Numbered from the stretch's first letter, positions 44,266 through 53,976 are shown. The stretch: 64,000 nucleotides of DNA from Acidovorax_G lacteus (GCF_039540375.1 NZ_BAABEX010000008.1:62001-126000); one strand, 5' to 3'. The notes: generated from the letters alone by a model not told the origin. Numbers and translations are program-made.

Positions 44266-47200
44266 GTGAGCCTCTCCACCCCGTTCATCCACCGCCCCAT
44301 CGGCACCATGCTGCTCACGCTGGGTCTCGCGCTGGCTGGGGCGGTGTCGTACTTCCTGCTGCCGGTGGCGCCGCTGCCGCAGGTGGACTACCCCACCATC
44401 TCGGTCAGCGCCAGCCTGCCCGGGGCCAGCCCCGATACCGTGGCCGCCACCGTGGCCACACCGCTGGAGCGCACGCTGGGCGCGATTGCGGGCGTGAACG
44501 AAATCACCTCGCGCTCCATCCAGGGCAGCACGTCCATCACGCTGCAGTTCGATCTGGACCGCGACGTGGACAGCGCCGCGCGCGACGTGCAGGCCGCCAT
44601 CAATGCCGCGCGCACGCTGCTGCCCACGGGCATGCCGGGCAACCCCACCTACCGCAAGGTCAACCCGGCGGATTCGCCCATCATGATCCTGGCGCTCACG
44701 TCGGACCTGCTCACCCGCGGGCAGATGTACGACGCGGCCTCCACGGTGCTGGCGCAAAAGCTCTCGCAGGTCGAAGGCGTGGGGCAGGCTTCGGTCAGCG
44801 GCGGCGCGCTGCCCGCGGTGCGTGTGGAGCTGGACCCGGTGCGCCTGGCCTCGCACGGCATTGCGCTCGACCAGGTGCGCGCGGCCATCGTGGGCACCAA
44901 CGCCAACCGGCCGCTGGGCGCGCTGGAGCAGGGCGACCGCCACTGGCAGATTGCGGCCAACGACCAGGCGCGCACCGCGGCCGATTACGCGCCCCTGGTG
45001 CTGCGCTGGAAGAACGGCCAGGCCGTGCGGCTGTCCGACGTGGCCCACGTGGTCGATTCGGTGCAGGACGTGCGCAACTTCGGCGTGGCCAACGGCAAGC
45101 CCGCGGTGCTGCTGCAGGTGTACAAGCAGCCGGGCGCCAACGTGCTCGAAGCGGTGGAGCGCGTGCGCGCCTTGCTGCCGCAACTGCAGGCGTCGATTCC
45201 GGCGGCCATCGACATCGAGGTCGTCTCCGATCGCACGCCCACGCTGCGCGCGTCGGTCCAGGAGGTGGAGCGTGCGCTCGCGATTGCCGTGGCGCTGGTG
45301 GTGCTGGTGGTGTTCCTGTTCCTGCGCAACGGCCGCGCCACGCTGATCCCCAGCGTGGCCGTGCCGGTGTCGCTGGCCGGCACCTTTGGCGTGATGTACC
45401 TCGCGGGCTACACGCTCGACAACCTGTCGCTGATGGCGCTCACGGTGGCCACCGGCTTTGTGGTGGACGATGCCATCGTGGTGCTGGAACACATCATGCG
45501 CCACATGGAGCGCGGCAAAACCGCCCTGCAGGCCGCGCTGGACGGTGCGCGCGAGATCGGCTTCACGGTCGTGTCCATGAGCCTGTCGCTGATCGCGGTG
45601 TTTGTGCCCATCCTGTTCATGGGCGGCATCGTCGGGCGCTTCTTCCAGGAGTTCGCCATCGTCATGTCGGCGGCCATCCTGGTGTCGATGGTGGTGTCGC
45701 TGACCACCACGCCCATGATGTGCGCCGCGCTGCTGCGCCCGCAGGACGTGCGCCCCGTGCGTGGCCGCGGCTGGCGCGCCGCTTTCAGCCGGCGGGTAGA
45801 CCGCTGGCAGGCCCGCGGCCTGCGGGCCTACCGCCGCAGCCTGGCCTGGGGCCTGCGCCACCAGCCCGTGGTGCTGCTGGCGCTGGCGGGGGTGGTGGGC
45901 CTCAACGTCTGGCTCTACAACGCCATCGACAAGGGCTTCATGCCCGAGCAGGACACGGGCCGCATCTCGGGTTTCATCCGCGCCGACCAGGCCACCTCAT
46001 ACCAGGCGATGGAGCAGCGCCTGCTGCGCTTTCTGGCCATCGTGCAGGCCGACCCCGCCGTAGAACATGTGACGGGCTTTACCGGCGGCTGGCAGCGCAA
46101 TTCGGCGGCCATGTTCATGACGCTCAAGCGCGGGCCGAACCAGGAGCGCTCGGAGGTCGTGATCGCCCGGCTGCGCGAGCAGCTCAAGAACGAACCCGGC
46201 GCGCGCCTGTTCATGACGCCGCAGCGCGACATCCGCATCGGCGGGCGGCAAAGCAGCGCCTCGTACGACTACACGCTGCAGGCCGACGACATCCAGGACC
46301 TGCGCACCTGGGAGCCGCGCATCCGCCAGGCGCTGAGCCAGCTGCCCGAGCTGGAAGACGTGAACAGCGATGTGCAGGACTTCGGCCTGCAGACTTCCCT
46401 GGTCATCGACCGCGACGCCCTGGCGCGCCACGGCCTGACCATGGCGCAGATCGACGCCACGCTGGGCAATGCGTTCGCGCAGCGGCAGGTGGGCGTGATC
46501 TACAACCCCCTGAACCAGTACCGCGTGGTGATGGAGGCCGACCCGCGCTTCCTGCAAAGCCCTGAGACACTGCGCGGCTTCTTCTTTGTCAACGCCCAGG
46601 GGCAGCCCGTACCACTCACGGCCGTGGCCCGCATCACCACCACCAACACGCCGCTGTCGGTGAACCACGAACGCGGCACACCGGCCAGCAGCATCAGCTT
46701 CAGCCTCGCACAGGGCGTGTCGCTGTCGCAGGCGTCGGAAGCGGTGCGCAATGCGGTGGCCGAGCTGGGCGTGCCCGTGTCGGTGCGTGGCACCTTCAGC
46801 GGCACTGCCGGGGCCTTCCAGGAGGCGCTGTCCGGCCAGCCGCTGCTGATCCTGGCGGCCATCGTCACCATCTACCTGGTGCTGGGCATGCTGTACGAAA
46901 GCCTGGTGCACCCGATCACCATCCTCTCCACGCTGCCGTCTGCAGGGGTGGGCGCGCTGCTGGCGCTGATGCTGTTCAAGACCGAGTTCTCGCTGATCGC
47001 ACTGATCGGCGTGATCCTGCTGATCGGCATCGTGAAGAAGAACGCGATCATGATGATCGACGTGGCCATCGTGCGGCAGCGCCGCGCGGCGGCGGGCGGC
47101 ACCACCGCCGCGCAGGCCATCTACCGCGCCTGCAGCCTGCGGCTGCGCCCCATCCTCATGACCAGCGTGGCCGCCATGTTCGGCGCGCTGCCGCTGGCCC

Positions 47201-47403
47201 TGGGCCGTGGCGACGGGGCCGAGCTGCGCCAGCCGCTGGGCATTGCCATTGTGGGCGGGCTGGTGGTCAGCCAGCTGCTCACGCTCTACACCACGCCCGT
47301 GGTGTACGTGGGGCTCGACCGGCTGCGCCAGGCCGTGATGCGCCGCCGTCCCGCCCCAGCCCGCTCATCGCCCGCAGCCGCCCTGCCTGGAACCGACGCA
47401 TGA
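44266..47403 (+). CDS. mdtC: RND efflux inner-membrane pump (MdtC-like)
   Basis: A 1045-residue RND transporter, the partner of the preceding pump: STPFIHRPIGTMLLTLGLAL start, VATGFVVDDAIVVLEHI relay helix and ILLIGIVKKNAIMMIDVAIV in the second half. I use the GTG at 44266 because AGAAAGG lies 7 nt before it and it gives the family-like N-terminus; an earlier GTG at 44248 is possible. Its stop overlaps the channel gene start by 4 bp. Together with MdtA- and MdtB-like proteins it should expel hydrophobic drugs or bile-salt-like compounds. Confidence 0.93.
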   Translation: MSLSTPFIHRPIGTMLLTLGLALAGAVSYFLLPVAPLPQVDYPTISVSASLPGASPDTVAATVATPLERTLGAIAGVNEITSRSIQGSTSITLQFDLDRDVDSAARDVQAAINAARTLLPTGMPGNPTYRKVNPADSPIMILALTSDLLTRGQMYDAASTVLAQKLSQVEGVGQASVSGGALPAVRVELDPVRLASHGIALDQVRAAIVGTNANRPLGALEQGDRHWQIAANDQARTAADYAPLVLRWKNGQAVRLSDVAHVVDSVQDVRNFGVANGKPAVLLQVYKQPGANVLEAVERVRALLPQLQASIPAAIDIEVVSDRTPTLRASVQEVERALAIAVALVVLVVFLFLRNGRATLIPSVAVPVSLAGTFGVMYLAGYTLDNLSLMALTVATGFVVDDAIVVLEHIMRHMERGKTALQAALDGAREIGFTVVSMSLSLIAVFVPILFMGGIVGRFFQEFAIVMSAAILVSMVVSLTTTPMMCAALLRPQDVRPVRGRGWRAAFSRRVDRWQARGLRAYRRSLAWGLRHQPVVLLALAGVVGLNVWLYNAIDKGFMPEQDTGRISGFIRADQATSYQAMEQRLLRFLAIVQADPAVEHVTGFTGGWQRNSAAMFMTLKRGPNQERSEVVIARLREQLKNEPGARLFMTPQRDIRIGGRQSSASYDYTLQADDIQDLRTWEPRIRQALSQLPELEDVNSDVQDFGLQTSLVIDRDALARHGLTMAQIDATLGNAFAQRQVGVIYNPLNQYRVVMEADPRFLQSPETLRGFFFVNAQGQPVPLTAVARITTTNTPLSVNHERGTPASSISFSLAQGVSLSQASEAVRNAVAELGVPVSVRGTFSGTAGAFQEALSGQPLLILAAIVTIYLVLGMLYESLVHPITILSTLPSAGVGALLALMLFKTEFSLIALIGVILLIGIVKKNAIMMIDVAIVRQRRAAAGGTTAAQAIYRACSLRLRPILMTSVAAMFGALPLALGRGDGAELRQPLGIAIVGGLVVSQLLTLYTTPVVYVGLDRLRQAVMRRRPAPARSSPAAALPGTDA

Positions 47404-48881
47404 CGACCCGACTGCCTTTTCTTCGAGACCTGCCCCGGCGTGCCGCCGCCCCCTGGCTGCTGCTGGGCGCCAGCGCCTGGCTGGCCGGCTGCGCCCAAAC
47501 GCCGCCCTACGCAGCGCCCGCGCAAGAGGTGCCGACCCAGTTCAAGCAGCAGGCTGCCGCGCAGGCCCAGGGCCTGTGGCGGCTGGCCGAAGCCGGTGCC
47601 GCACGCCTGCCCGAGGCCACCTGGTGGGCCGGCCACGGCGACCCCGTGCTCGACGACCTGCAGACCCGCGCCCAGGCACAGAACCCGGGCCTGGCGCAAA
47701 CCGCCGCGCGCCTGCGCGTGGCTGAGGCCGCGCTGGCCGCCAGCGGCGCTGCCCGCGTGCCCAGCCTGGGCGTCAGTGCCAGCGGCAGCCGCGCGCGCAG
47801 TGGCACGCAGCTGGCCGACGGCAGCACCAGCGCCCGTATTGGCAGCAGCTATGCCGTGGGCCTGAATGCGGCCTGGGAGCTGGACCTGTGGGGCCGCGTG
47901 GCGGCCGGCGTGTCGGCCGCCCAAGCCAGTGCCGACGCCAGCGCCGCCGACCTGGCCGCGGCCCGCCTGTCGTTGCAGGCCACCGTGGCCCAAACCTACT
48001 TTGCGCTGCGCGCGGCCGAGGCCCAGGGCCGCCTGCTGGACGACACCCTGCGCGCCTACGAGCGCAGCTGGGAGCTCACGCGCGCACGCCAGGCTGCGGG
48101 CGTGGCCACCAGCGCCGACGTGGCCCAGGCCGAAGCCCAGTACAAAACCACCCGCGTGCAGTGGATGGAATCGCGCACCACGCGCACACAGCTCGAACAC
48201 GCGCTGGCCACCTTGCTGGGCCTGCCGCCTGCGGCCTTTGCCCTGGCCCCCACGGCCGAGCTGCCCAGCCCCCCGGCCGTACCGGGCGCGCTGCCCGCAC
48301 AGCTGCTGCAGCGTCGCCCCGACGTGGCTGCGGCCGAGCGGCGCGTGGCTGCGGCCAATGCGCAAATCGGCGTGGCACGCGCGGCGTTTTTTCCGGCGGT
48401 CACGCTGTCGGCTTCGCTGGGCCAGCGCAGCACGGTGCTGGCCGATCTGTTCAATGCCCCGAATCTGGTGTGGTCGCTCGGCCCGGCGCTGGCGGCCTCG
48501 CTGTTCGACGGCGGGGCGCGCAGTGCGGCGGTTGAGTCCGCCCGCGCCAGCCACGCGCAGGCCACGGCCGCCTACCGGCAGACAGTGCTGGCCGCGCTGC
48601 AGGAGGTGGAAGACAACCTGGCCGCAGCCGCATCGCTGGCCGAAGAAGAGGCCCTGCAGCGTGAGGCCGTGGCCGCCGCGCAGCGCGCGCTCGAGGTGGT
48701 GGAGCACCAGTACCGCGCGGGTACGGTGGGCTACCTGAATGTGCTGACGGCGCAGACGGCGGTGCTGTCAGCCCGCCGCAGCCTGATCGACCTGCGCGCG
48801 CGCCGGCTCACGGCCGCCAACACCTTGCTGCGCAACCTGGCCGGCCCATGGGAGCCGGGCGCCGGGGTCACATCGCCTTGA
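47400..48881 (+). CDS. Outer-membrane efflux lipoprotein (NodT/OprM family)
   Basis: A 493-residue TolC-like channel with a lipoprotein signal peptide (WLAGC lipobox, then AQTPPY) and two OEP repeats. Each has the YAVGLNAAWELDLWGRVAAG-like beta-hairpin and long helices (AAERRVAAANAQIGVARAAFFP in the second). It completes the tripartite export path. It starts at an ATGA overlap with the pump gene. The last 14 bp overlap the convergent LytTR regulator gene. Confidence 0.93.
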   Translation: MTTRLPFLRDLPRRAAAPWLLLGASAWLAGCAQTPPYAAPAQEVPTQFKQQAAAQAQGLWRLAEAGAARLPEATWWAGHGDPVLDDLQTRAQAQNPGLAQTAARLRVAEAALAASGAARVPSLGVSASGSRARSGTQLADGSTSARIGSSYAVGLNAAWELDLWGRVAAGVSAAQASADASAADLAAARLSLQATVAQTYFALRAAEAQGRLLDDTLRAYERSWELTRARQAAGVATSADVAQAEAQYKTTRVQWMESRTTRTQLEHALATLLGLPPAAFALAPTAELPSPPAVPGALPAQLLQRRPDVAAAERRVAAANAQIGVARAAFFPAVTLSASLGQRSTVLADLFNAPNLVWSLGPALAASLFDGGARSAAVESARASHAQATAAYRQTVLAALQEVEDNLAAAASLAEEEALQREAVAAAQRALEVVEHQYRAGTVGYLNVLTAQTAVLSARRSLIDLRARRLTAANTLLRNLAGPWEPGAGVTSP

Positions 48882-49737
48882 AGCGGTGGGCGTAGAGCCG
48901 GCTTACGGGCAGGCGCTCGGGCCGGGTGTGCAGGCTCAGGTGCAGGCGGCCGGCCTCGTCGCGCGTGACGGCGGCAATCTCGGTCGCACGCACCAGCAGG
49001 CTGCGGTGCACCTGCCAGAAGATGTTGGGGTCGAGCTGCGCGGCCAGTTCTTTGAGCGGCGTGCGCAGCAGGTGTTCGTGCGTGGCCGTGAGCACGCGCA
49101 CGTACTTGTCGGCGGCCTCGAATATCAGCACCTCGTCCACCGGCACCATGCGGATTTGCGTGCCCACGCCCGCCTGCAGCATGCGCAGCGGTGCCGTGGC
49201 GGCTGCGGCCCCCGGTGCACTGCCCGGCGGCGCTCCGGCCGCGCCCGGCAGGGCCTGCAGCAGGTGGCGAAGCTGGTCGAGCGTGGTCTCGAAGTTTGCT
49301 CCTGAATTGATAGCTGCTCGTGCTTGATTGGCAAGCACAAGCTGCAGTTTTTGCACTGTTTTTTCGAGCCGCGCCGCCTGCACGGGCTTGACGAGGTAGT
49401 CCATGGCCTGGGCGTCGAAGGCCTGCAGTGCGTACTGGTCGTAGGCCGTGACGAACACCAGCGCGGGAAACGGCCGCTCCGGCGGCCATGCGTCGGCCAG
49501 CTCGGCAGCGGCCTCCAGCCCGCTCTGGCCGGGCATGCGGATGTCGAAGAACAGCACGTCGGGCGCAAGGCGCAGCGCCTCGCGCACGGCGCTCAGGCCG
49601 TCGCCCACGGTGGCCACGATCTCCAGCGCCGGCCAGCACTGCCGCAGCGCCTGCGCCAATGCGGCGGCCAGCAGGGGTTCGTCTTCGGCAATCAGGGCGC
49701 GCGGGGCGGCAGGCTGAGTGGGGGCGGGCAGGGTCAT
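48868..49737 (-). CDS. LytTR-type response regulator with repeat-derived linker
   Basis: A 289-residue regulator: receiver domain (about 12-128, phospho-acceptor D65, K117) and C-terminal LytTR DNA-binding domain (about 185-289, FEAADKYVRVLTATHEHLLR, FWQVHRSLLVRATEI). The linker includes residues 131-147 (LQLVLANQARAAINSGA), which are the in-frame translation of palindromic repeat copy D. Its start overlaps the kinase gene stop by 4 bp. It is convergent with the efflux operon and could regulate it, but no direct evidence links them. Confidence 0.92.
   Translation of the reverse strand: MTLPAPTQPAAPRALIAEDEPLLAAALAQALRQCWPALEIVATVGDGLSAVREALRLAPDVLFFDIRMPGQSGLEAAAELADAWPPERPFPALVFVTAYDQYALQAFDAQAMDYLVKPVQAARLEKTVQKLQLVLANQARAAINSGANFETTLDQLRHLLQALPGAAGAPPGSAPGAAAATAPLRMLQAGVGTQIRMVPVDEVLIFEAADKYVRVLTATHEHLLRTPLKELAAQLDPNIFWQVHRSLLVRATEIAAVTRDEAGRLHLSLHTRPERLPVSRLYAHRFKAM
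49298..49352 (-). repeat. Palindromic dispersed repeat, copy D (inside the LytTR regulator gene)
   Basis: On the minus strand, CAGCTTGTGCTTG ... CAAGCACGAGCAGCTATC, stem 49312-49326 with 49332-49346 (mismatched near the ends), then the common tail. It is translated in frame as residues 131-147 of the response regulator. No stop arises in the frame used. Confidence 0.85.
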
Positions 49738-50867
49738 GCAGGGGAGGGGTTGAGCGGCAACACAATGCGGGCGCAGGTGCCCTGGGGGGCGAGCGGCGTG
49801 AGTTCCAGCCTGGCCTGGGCACCGTGCAGCGTGGCCAACCGCTCGCGCACCTGGGTCAGCCCAAAGCCTCCACCCCCGGCGGGCAAGGGCGCCTCGGCAT
49901 GGCTGTGCAGGCCGACGCCGGTGTCTTGCACCTCAATCTGCAGCAGGGGCCCATGCGCAGACTCGATCGCACGGGCGCGCACCGCAATGTGCCCGCCGGG
50001 GACCGAGGGCTCCAGCCCGTGGCGGATCGCGTTTTCGGCCAGCGGCTGCAGCAGCAGCGGCGGCACGGCGGTGCTGCGCAGCGCTTCGGGCAGGTCGAGC
50101 GTGTATTGCAGCCGCGGGCCCATGCGCACGGCCATCAGCTCAAAGTAATCGCGCAGCCGTGCAAACTCGTCGGCCAGCGGATGTGAAAGCTGGCGCGAGC
50201 CGCCCAGGGTAGCGCGCAGGTAGTCGATCAGGTGGTCGAGCATGGCCTGCGCGCGCGGCGGGTCGGTGGCCACCAGCACGCGCAGGTTGGCGAGCGTGTT
50301 GAACATCATGTGCGGCTCCAGCTGCGCCTCCAGCAGCTTGAGCCGCGTTTCGGTCAGGTCGCGCTGGGCGCGGGCGGCGCGGGCCTCCAGGGCCTGCGCA
50401 GTGCCCCGGGCGTGGTAATAGAACGATGCGACGACCGACGCCGCAATGGTCACCAGCGCAATGAACAGCGCGCGCTCCGGGGCCTGCCCGATCAGCGCCC
50501 AGGTGTGGCCGCCGCTCACTGCATCGCCCAGCGCCGTGCCGCCCACCAGGCCCACGAGCGTGCCCACCGCCACCAGCAGCAGGCCGCGGGGGCCGTGTGG
50601 CCACATGCCCTCTTCGTGTCGTGCGATCAGGACCCGCCCGGCATCGATCACCAGCCAGCTCAGCAGGCCAATGGCGTTGGAGTACACCCACTGCTCCCAC
50701 CAGCGGCCATGGCCAGCCAGCGTCAGCAGCACGGCAATGGCAGTGCAGAACAACGCCATGGCCAGGCCGCGGCGCAACAGCGAGCGCGCAATGTGCGATG
50801 CGGAGGGAGCGGCCGGCGCTGCCGGCAGGACGGGATCGGGAAGGGTCATGGCAGAGGGCGCACCCAT
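49734..50867 (-). CDS. LytS/YpdA-type sensor histidine kinase
   Basis: A 377-residue kinase with about four N-terminal membrane helices. A His_kinase domain follows (LLEAQLEPHMMFNTLANLRV, whose PH is the phospho-acceptor His), then an HATPase domain (LLLQPLAENAIRHGLEP, GGGGFGLTQVRERL). It is the cognate partner of the LytTR regulator encoded next. The stimulus is unknown. The ATG at 50867 is 1 bp after the 2TM gene; a second ATG at 50849 is equally plausible and would shorten it by six residues. Confidence 0.9.
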   Translation of the reverse strand: MGAPSAMTLPDPVLPAAPAAPSASHIARSLLRRGLAMALFCTAIAVLLTLAGHGRWWEQWVYSNAIGLLSWLVIDAGRVLIARHEEGMWPHGPRGLLLVAVGTLVGLVGGTALGDAVSGGHTWALIGQAPERALFIALVTIAASVVASFYYHARGTAQALEARAARAQRDLTETRLKLLEAQLEPHMMFNTLANLRVLVATDPPRAQAMLDHLIDYLRATLGGSRQLSHPLADEFARLRDYFELMAVRMGPRLQYTLDLPEALRSTAVPPLLLQPLAENAIRHGLEPSVPGGHIAVRARAIESAHGPLLQIEVQDTGVGLHSHAEAPLPAGGGGFGLTQVRERLATLHGAQARLELTPLAPQGTCARIVLPLNPSPA

Positions 50868-50868
50868 T

Positions 50869-51186
50869 CTAGAGACCCGCGTTGCCGGGCTCGCGGCGCA
50901 GCCGGGCGCGCTCAGCCGCTAGCAGGTGCTGGTGAAGCCGGCCGCCTGGCGCTGCGCCCCACACGGCCGCACCGTGCAGCACCAGCCCCACGCCCCAGCC
51001 CAGCAGGGGCCACACATTCCACGCATATCCGCTGCGCCAGGCCAGTGCAGCCAGCAACAGCTGCACCACAGTGAACACGGTGGCATGGCCGATCCAGCCC
51101 ATGCGCTGGGCGGCACGGCGGCGTGCCAGACGCTCCAGCGCGTCTGGCAGGGGGAGGGCGGACTGTGTGTCAAAAGCGGTGGACAT
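50869..51186 (-). CDS. 2TM-domain protein
   Basis: A 105-residue protein with a charged N-terminal helix (LERLARRRAAQRM) and two membrane helices (about 37-57 and 62-82), then an Arg-rich tail. This is the 2TM-domain family often found next to LytS/LytR-type kinases. It has a ribosome binding site (GGAG, 8 nt). It is the first gene of a three-gene unit 2TM-kinase-regulator, so it probably modulates the kinase in the membrane. Confidence 0.8.
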   Translation of the reverse strand: MSTAFDTQSALPLPDALERLARRRAAQRMGWIGHATVFTVVQLLLAALAWRSGYAWNVWPLLGWGVGLVLHGAAVWGAAPGGRLHQHLLAAERARLRREPGNAGL

Positions 51187-51262
51187 CGGGATCTCCAAGA
51201 TCAAAGGGTTGCTGGGCGGGTGGATGGACAGCGGTTGTGTGGTGCGCGGCGCGTGGGGGCCA

Positions 51263-51673
51263 TCACAGCAGGCCGAGCGCGCCCCAGAGCCACTGGCCGA
51301 GCAGGCGGCCGGGCAGCAGCGTGAAGGCCCCGGCCGTGAGGCAGGCCCCGACATACAAGCCCTGCATGGTCTTGCGGTGGCCGTCGATCTGGCGGCGGTA
51401 CAGGTAAACAAAGGCCAGCACCAGTCCACCGAGCGTGTAGGGCACCAGCAGGTGGATAGGGGTGTAGCCCGCGATGTTGGGCAAACGGAAGTCCCGGATG
51501 AACAGGGCCGACAGAGCGGTGACTGCCATCAGCACCACCCAGACACGGCCGGCCCAGCGGTGCAGGCCGGGGCGCAGTCTGCGGCCCAGGCGGGACCAGA
51601 GAACCACGGGGCCCAGGGCCGTGGCGGCCAAGGCGCAGCCCATGTGCAGGGCGATGGCAGGTGTGAGTTGCAT
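51263..51673 (-). CDS. DUF2306 membrane protein
   Basis: A 136-residue membrane protein with about four helices (IALHMGCALAATALGPVVLW, VWVVLMAVTALSALF, IHLLVPYTLGGLVLAFVYLY, MQGLYVGACLTAGAFTLLP) and the conserved GLHRWAGRVW and DGHRKTMQGLY loops of DUF2306. Function unknown. Neither possible ATG (51673 or 51706) has a clear ribosome binding site; I use the former since it begins the first helix. It is divergent from the MacA-like gene. Confidence 0.75.
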   Translation of the reverse strand: MQLTPAIALHMGCALAATALGPVVLWSRLGRRLRPGLHRWAGRVWVVLMAVTALSALFIRDFRLPNIAGYTPIHLLVPYTLGGLVLAFVYLYRRQIDGHRKTMQGLYVGACLTAGAFTLLPGRLLGQWLWGALGLL

Positions 51674-51902
51674 GGCAGTGGCGTCGTGAAAGCGAATGGA
51701 TGGCATGGTCGGCGCTGGCCGCCTCTGCCGCGACTGCTTTGCGACGAAGTGCGCTTGGAGCGGTGTGAACTGCACGGTGGACGGACGCGTGGCGAGCGGC
51801 CGACCGGCCTGTGGGCCGCGCCAACCCCGGCCGTGCATGGGGGAATGCCGGGAATGCCCGCGTGCCCCACGGACTTTGGAGCGCGTTCCTAGAATCGCCG
51901 CC

Positions 51903-53237
51903 ATGCTGATCAGCCGCCTTCTGATGCGATTGCGCGAACCCCGCACGTGGTCTGTGGTGGCCCTGCTTGCACTGGGCGCTGCAGGCCTGTGGTGGTGGCA
52001 GCACGGAGACGGCCAGGTTCCGCCATACCGTACGGCCACGCTGGAGCGTGGCCGCATTACCGCGGCGGTTTCGGCTTCGGGGCAGGTGATGCCGGTCACG
52101 CAGGTGTCGGTGGGCAGCCAGATCTCGGGGCAGATTCGCGAGTTGTTTGCCGACTTCAACTCCGAGGTCAAGGCCGGCCAGGTGATTGCGCAGATCGATC
52201 CGCAACTCATCGAATTTCAGGTGCGGCAGGCGCAGGCCGACCTGGAGGCCGCCCGCTCGCAGGTGCTGATCGCGCAGGCCAATGTGCTGGCCAGCCAGGC
52301 TGCGGTGTCGCGCGCGCGGGTGGAGCTGGCCGAGGCCCAGCGCGACCTGGAGCGCAAGACCGATCTCGTGGCCCGCGGGTTCATTGCGCAAAGCGAGGCC
52401 GACCGTGCCCGGGCGCTGGTGAACACCAGCACCGAAGCCCTGCGCAGCGCCGAGGCGCAGGCCGGCGTTACGGCCGCCCAGGTGCAGGCGGCCCAGGCCA
52501 CGGTGAAGCAGCGCGAAGCGGCGCTGGCGCAGTCGGAAACCAACCTGTCGCGCACCCGCATCACATCGCCGGTAGACGGCATCGTCATCAAGCGCGCGGT
52601 GGAGCGGGGCCAGACGGTGGCGGCCAGCCTGCAGGCACCCGAGCTGTTCGTGATCGCCCAGAACCTGCGCGACATGCGGGTGGAGGTCAGCGTGGACGAA
52701 AGCGACGTGGGCCGCATCCGCCCTGGCCAGCCGGCCAGCTTCACGGTGGACGCCTTTCCGGGCCAGACCTTTGAAGGTCGGGTGGAGCAGGTGCGCAAGG
52801 CGGCGATTGCGGCGAACAACGTGGTGACCTACGTAGCGGCCGTGGGCTTTGCCAACCGGGACGGGCGCCTGCTGCCGGGCATGACCGCCAACATCCGCAT
52901 CGAGACCGACGTGCGGGAGGACGTGCTCAAGGTGCCCAATGCAGCTCTGCGCGTGCGCATTCCCGGCGTGGAGCCCGCGCCTGCGGCCACCCGGGGCGAG
53001 GGTGAATCGGCTCCGCGCGGCGGCGCGCGGGGGCGGGTGCACGTGCTGGACGCCCAAGGCCAGCCCCGGGCCTATGCCGTGCGCCTGGGCCTGACGGACG
53101 GCACCCACACCGAGCTGATACCCGCCACCGCCGATGCCGCAGCGCTGCAGCCCGGACAGAAGGTGGTGACGGGCCTGCCGGCCGCGGGCAACGGCAGCAA
53201 TGGCCGGGGCGGTACGGCCCCCAGGCTGCCGTTCTGA
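51903..53237 (+). CDS. macA: MacA-like periplasmic adaptor
   Basis: A 444-residue membrane-fusion protein with an N-terminal anchor helix (VVALLALGAAGLWWW), a lipoyl-type domain (VSVGSQISGQIRELFADFNS) and a long helical hairpin (about 95-185). It then has a barrel and a membrane-proximal domain. It matches MacA in size and domain order. It is followed by a separate ATPase and FtsX permease, forming an ABC tripartite exporter for macrolides, lipoproteins or peptides. No outer-membrane partner gene is adjacent. Confidence 0.92.
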   Translation: MLISRLLMRLREPRTWSVVALLALGAAGLWWWQHGDGQVPPYRTATLERGRITAAVSASGQVMPVTQVSVGSQISGQIRELFADFNSEVKAGQVIAQIDPQLIEFQVRQAQADLEAARSQVLIAQANVLASQAAVSRARVELAEAQRDLERKTDLVARGFIAQSEADRARALVNTSTEALRSAEAQAGVTAAQVQAAQATVKQREAALAQSETNLSRTRITSPVDGIVIKRAVERGQTVAASLQAPELFVIAQNLRDMRVEVSVDESDVGRIRPGQPASFTVDAFPGQTFEGRVEQVRKAAIAANNVVTYVAAVGFANRDGRLLPGMTANIRIETDVREDVLKVPNAALRVRIPGVEPAPAATRGEGESAPRGGARGRVHVLDAQGQPRAYAVRLGLTDGTHTELIPATADAAALQPGQKVVTGLPAAGNGSNGRGGTAPRLPF

Positions 53238-53256
53238 CCGCACTGGAGTCCGGCCC

Positions 53257-53976
53257 ATGCCGATGCTGCACGCGCAGGCGCTGACCAAGTCCTACACCAT
53301 GGGCGACCAGACCGTGCATGCGCTGCGGGGCGTGTCGCTGTCCATCGAGTCGGGCGAGTTCGTGGCCATCATGGGGGCTTCGGGCTCGGGCAAATCGACG
53401 CTGATGAACATCCTCGGTTGCCTGGACCAGCCCACCGGCGGCACGTACGCCCTGGACGGCCAGGCGGTCGAATCCTTGCGACCCGACGCGCTGGCGGCGC
53501 TGCGCAACCGCAGCATCGGCTTTGTATTCCAGCAGTTCAACCTGCTGCCGCGCACTTCGGCGCTCGAAAACGTGGAGCTGCCCATGGTGTACGCCGGGGT
53601 GCGCGCTGCAGAGCGGCGTGCGCGGGCGCTGGCGGCACTGGAGCGGGTGGGCCTGGCAGCGCGGGCCGCGCACACGCCGGCCGAGCTGTCGGGTGGGCAG
53701 CAGCAGCGCGTGGCGATTGCGCGGGCGCTGGTCAATGCGCCGCGCCTCATCCTGGCCGATGAGCCCACTGGCGCGCTGGATTCGCAGACCTCGGACGACA
53801 TCATGCGCTTGCTGGCCACGCTCAACGCCCAGGGCATGACGGTGGTGCTTGTCACCCACGAGCACGACGTGGCGGCCTGGGCGCGCAGACGCATCGTGTT
53901 CCGTGACGGGTTGATCCAGGAAGACCGGGCGCAGCCGGGCCGTCCGGAGGCGACAGCGCTGGAGGCGCGCCCATGA
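53257..53976 (+). CDS. ABC exporter ATPase (MacB N-terminal half, LolD-like)
   Basis: A 239-residue ATPase with Walker A GASGSGKST, signature LSGGQQQR, Walker B LILADEPTGALD and switch His in LVTHEHD. It is the family of LolD and the N-terminal half of MacB. In E. coli MacB the ATPase and permease are one chain; here they are two genes overlapping by 4 bp. The ATG at 53257 is followed by another at 53263, which is also possible. Confidence 0.92.
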   Translation: MPMLHAQALTKSYTMGDQTVHALRGVSLSIESGEFVAIMGASGSGKSTLMNILGCLDQPTGGTYALDGQAVESLRPDALAALRNRSIGFVFQQFNLLPRTSALENVELPMVYAGVRAAERRARALAALERVGLAARAAHTPAELSGGQQQRVAIARALVNAPRLILADEPTGALDSQTSDDIMRLLATLNAQGMTVVLVTHEHDVAAWARRRIVFRDGLIQEDRAQPGRPEATALEARP

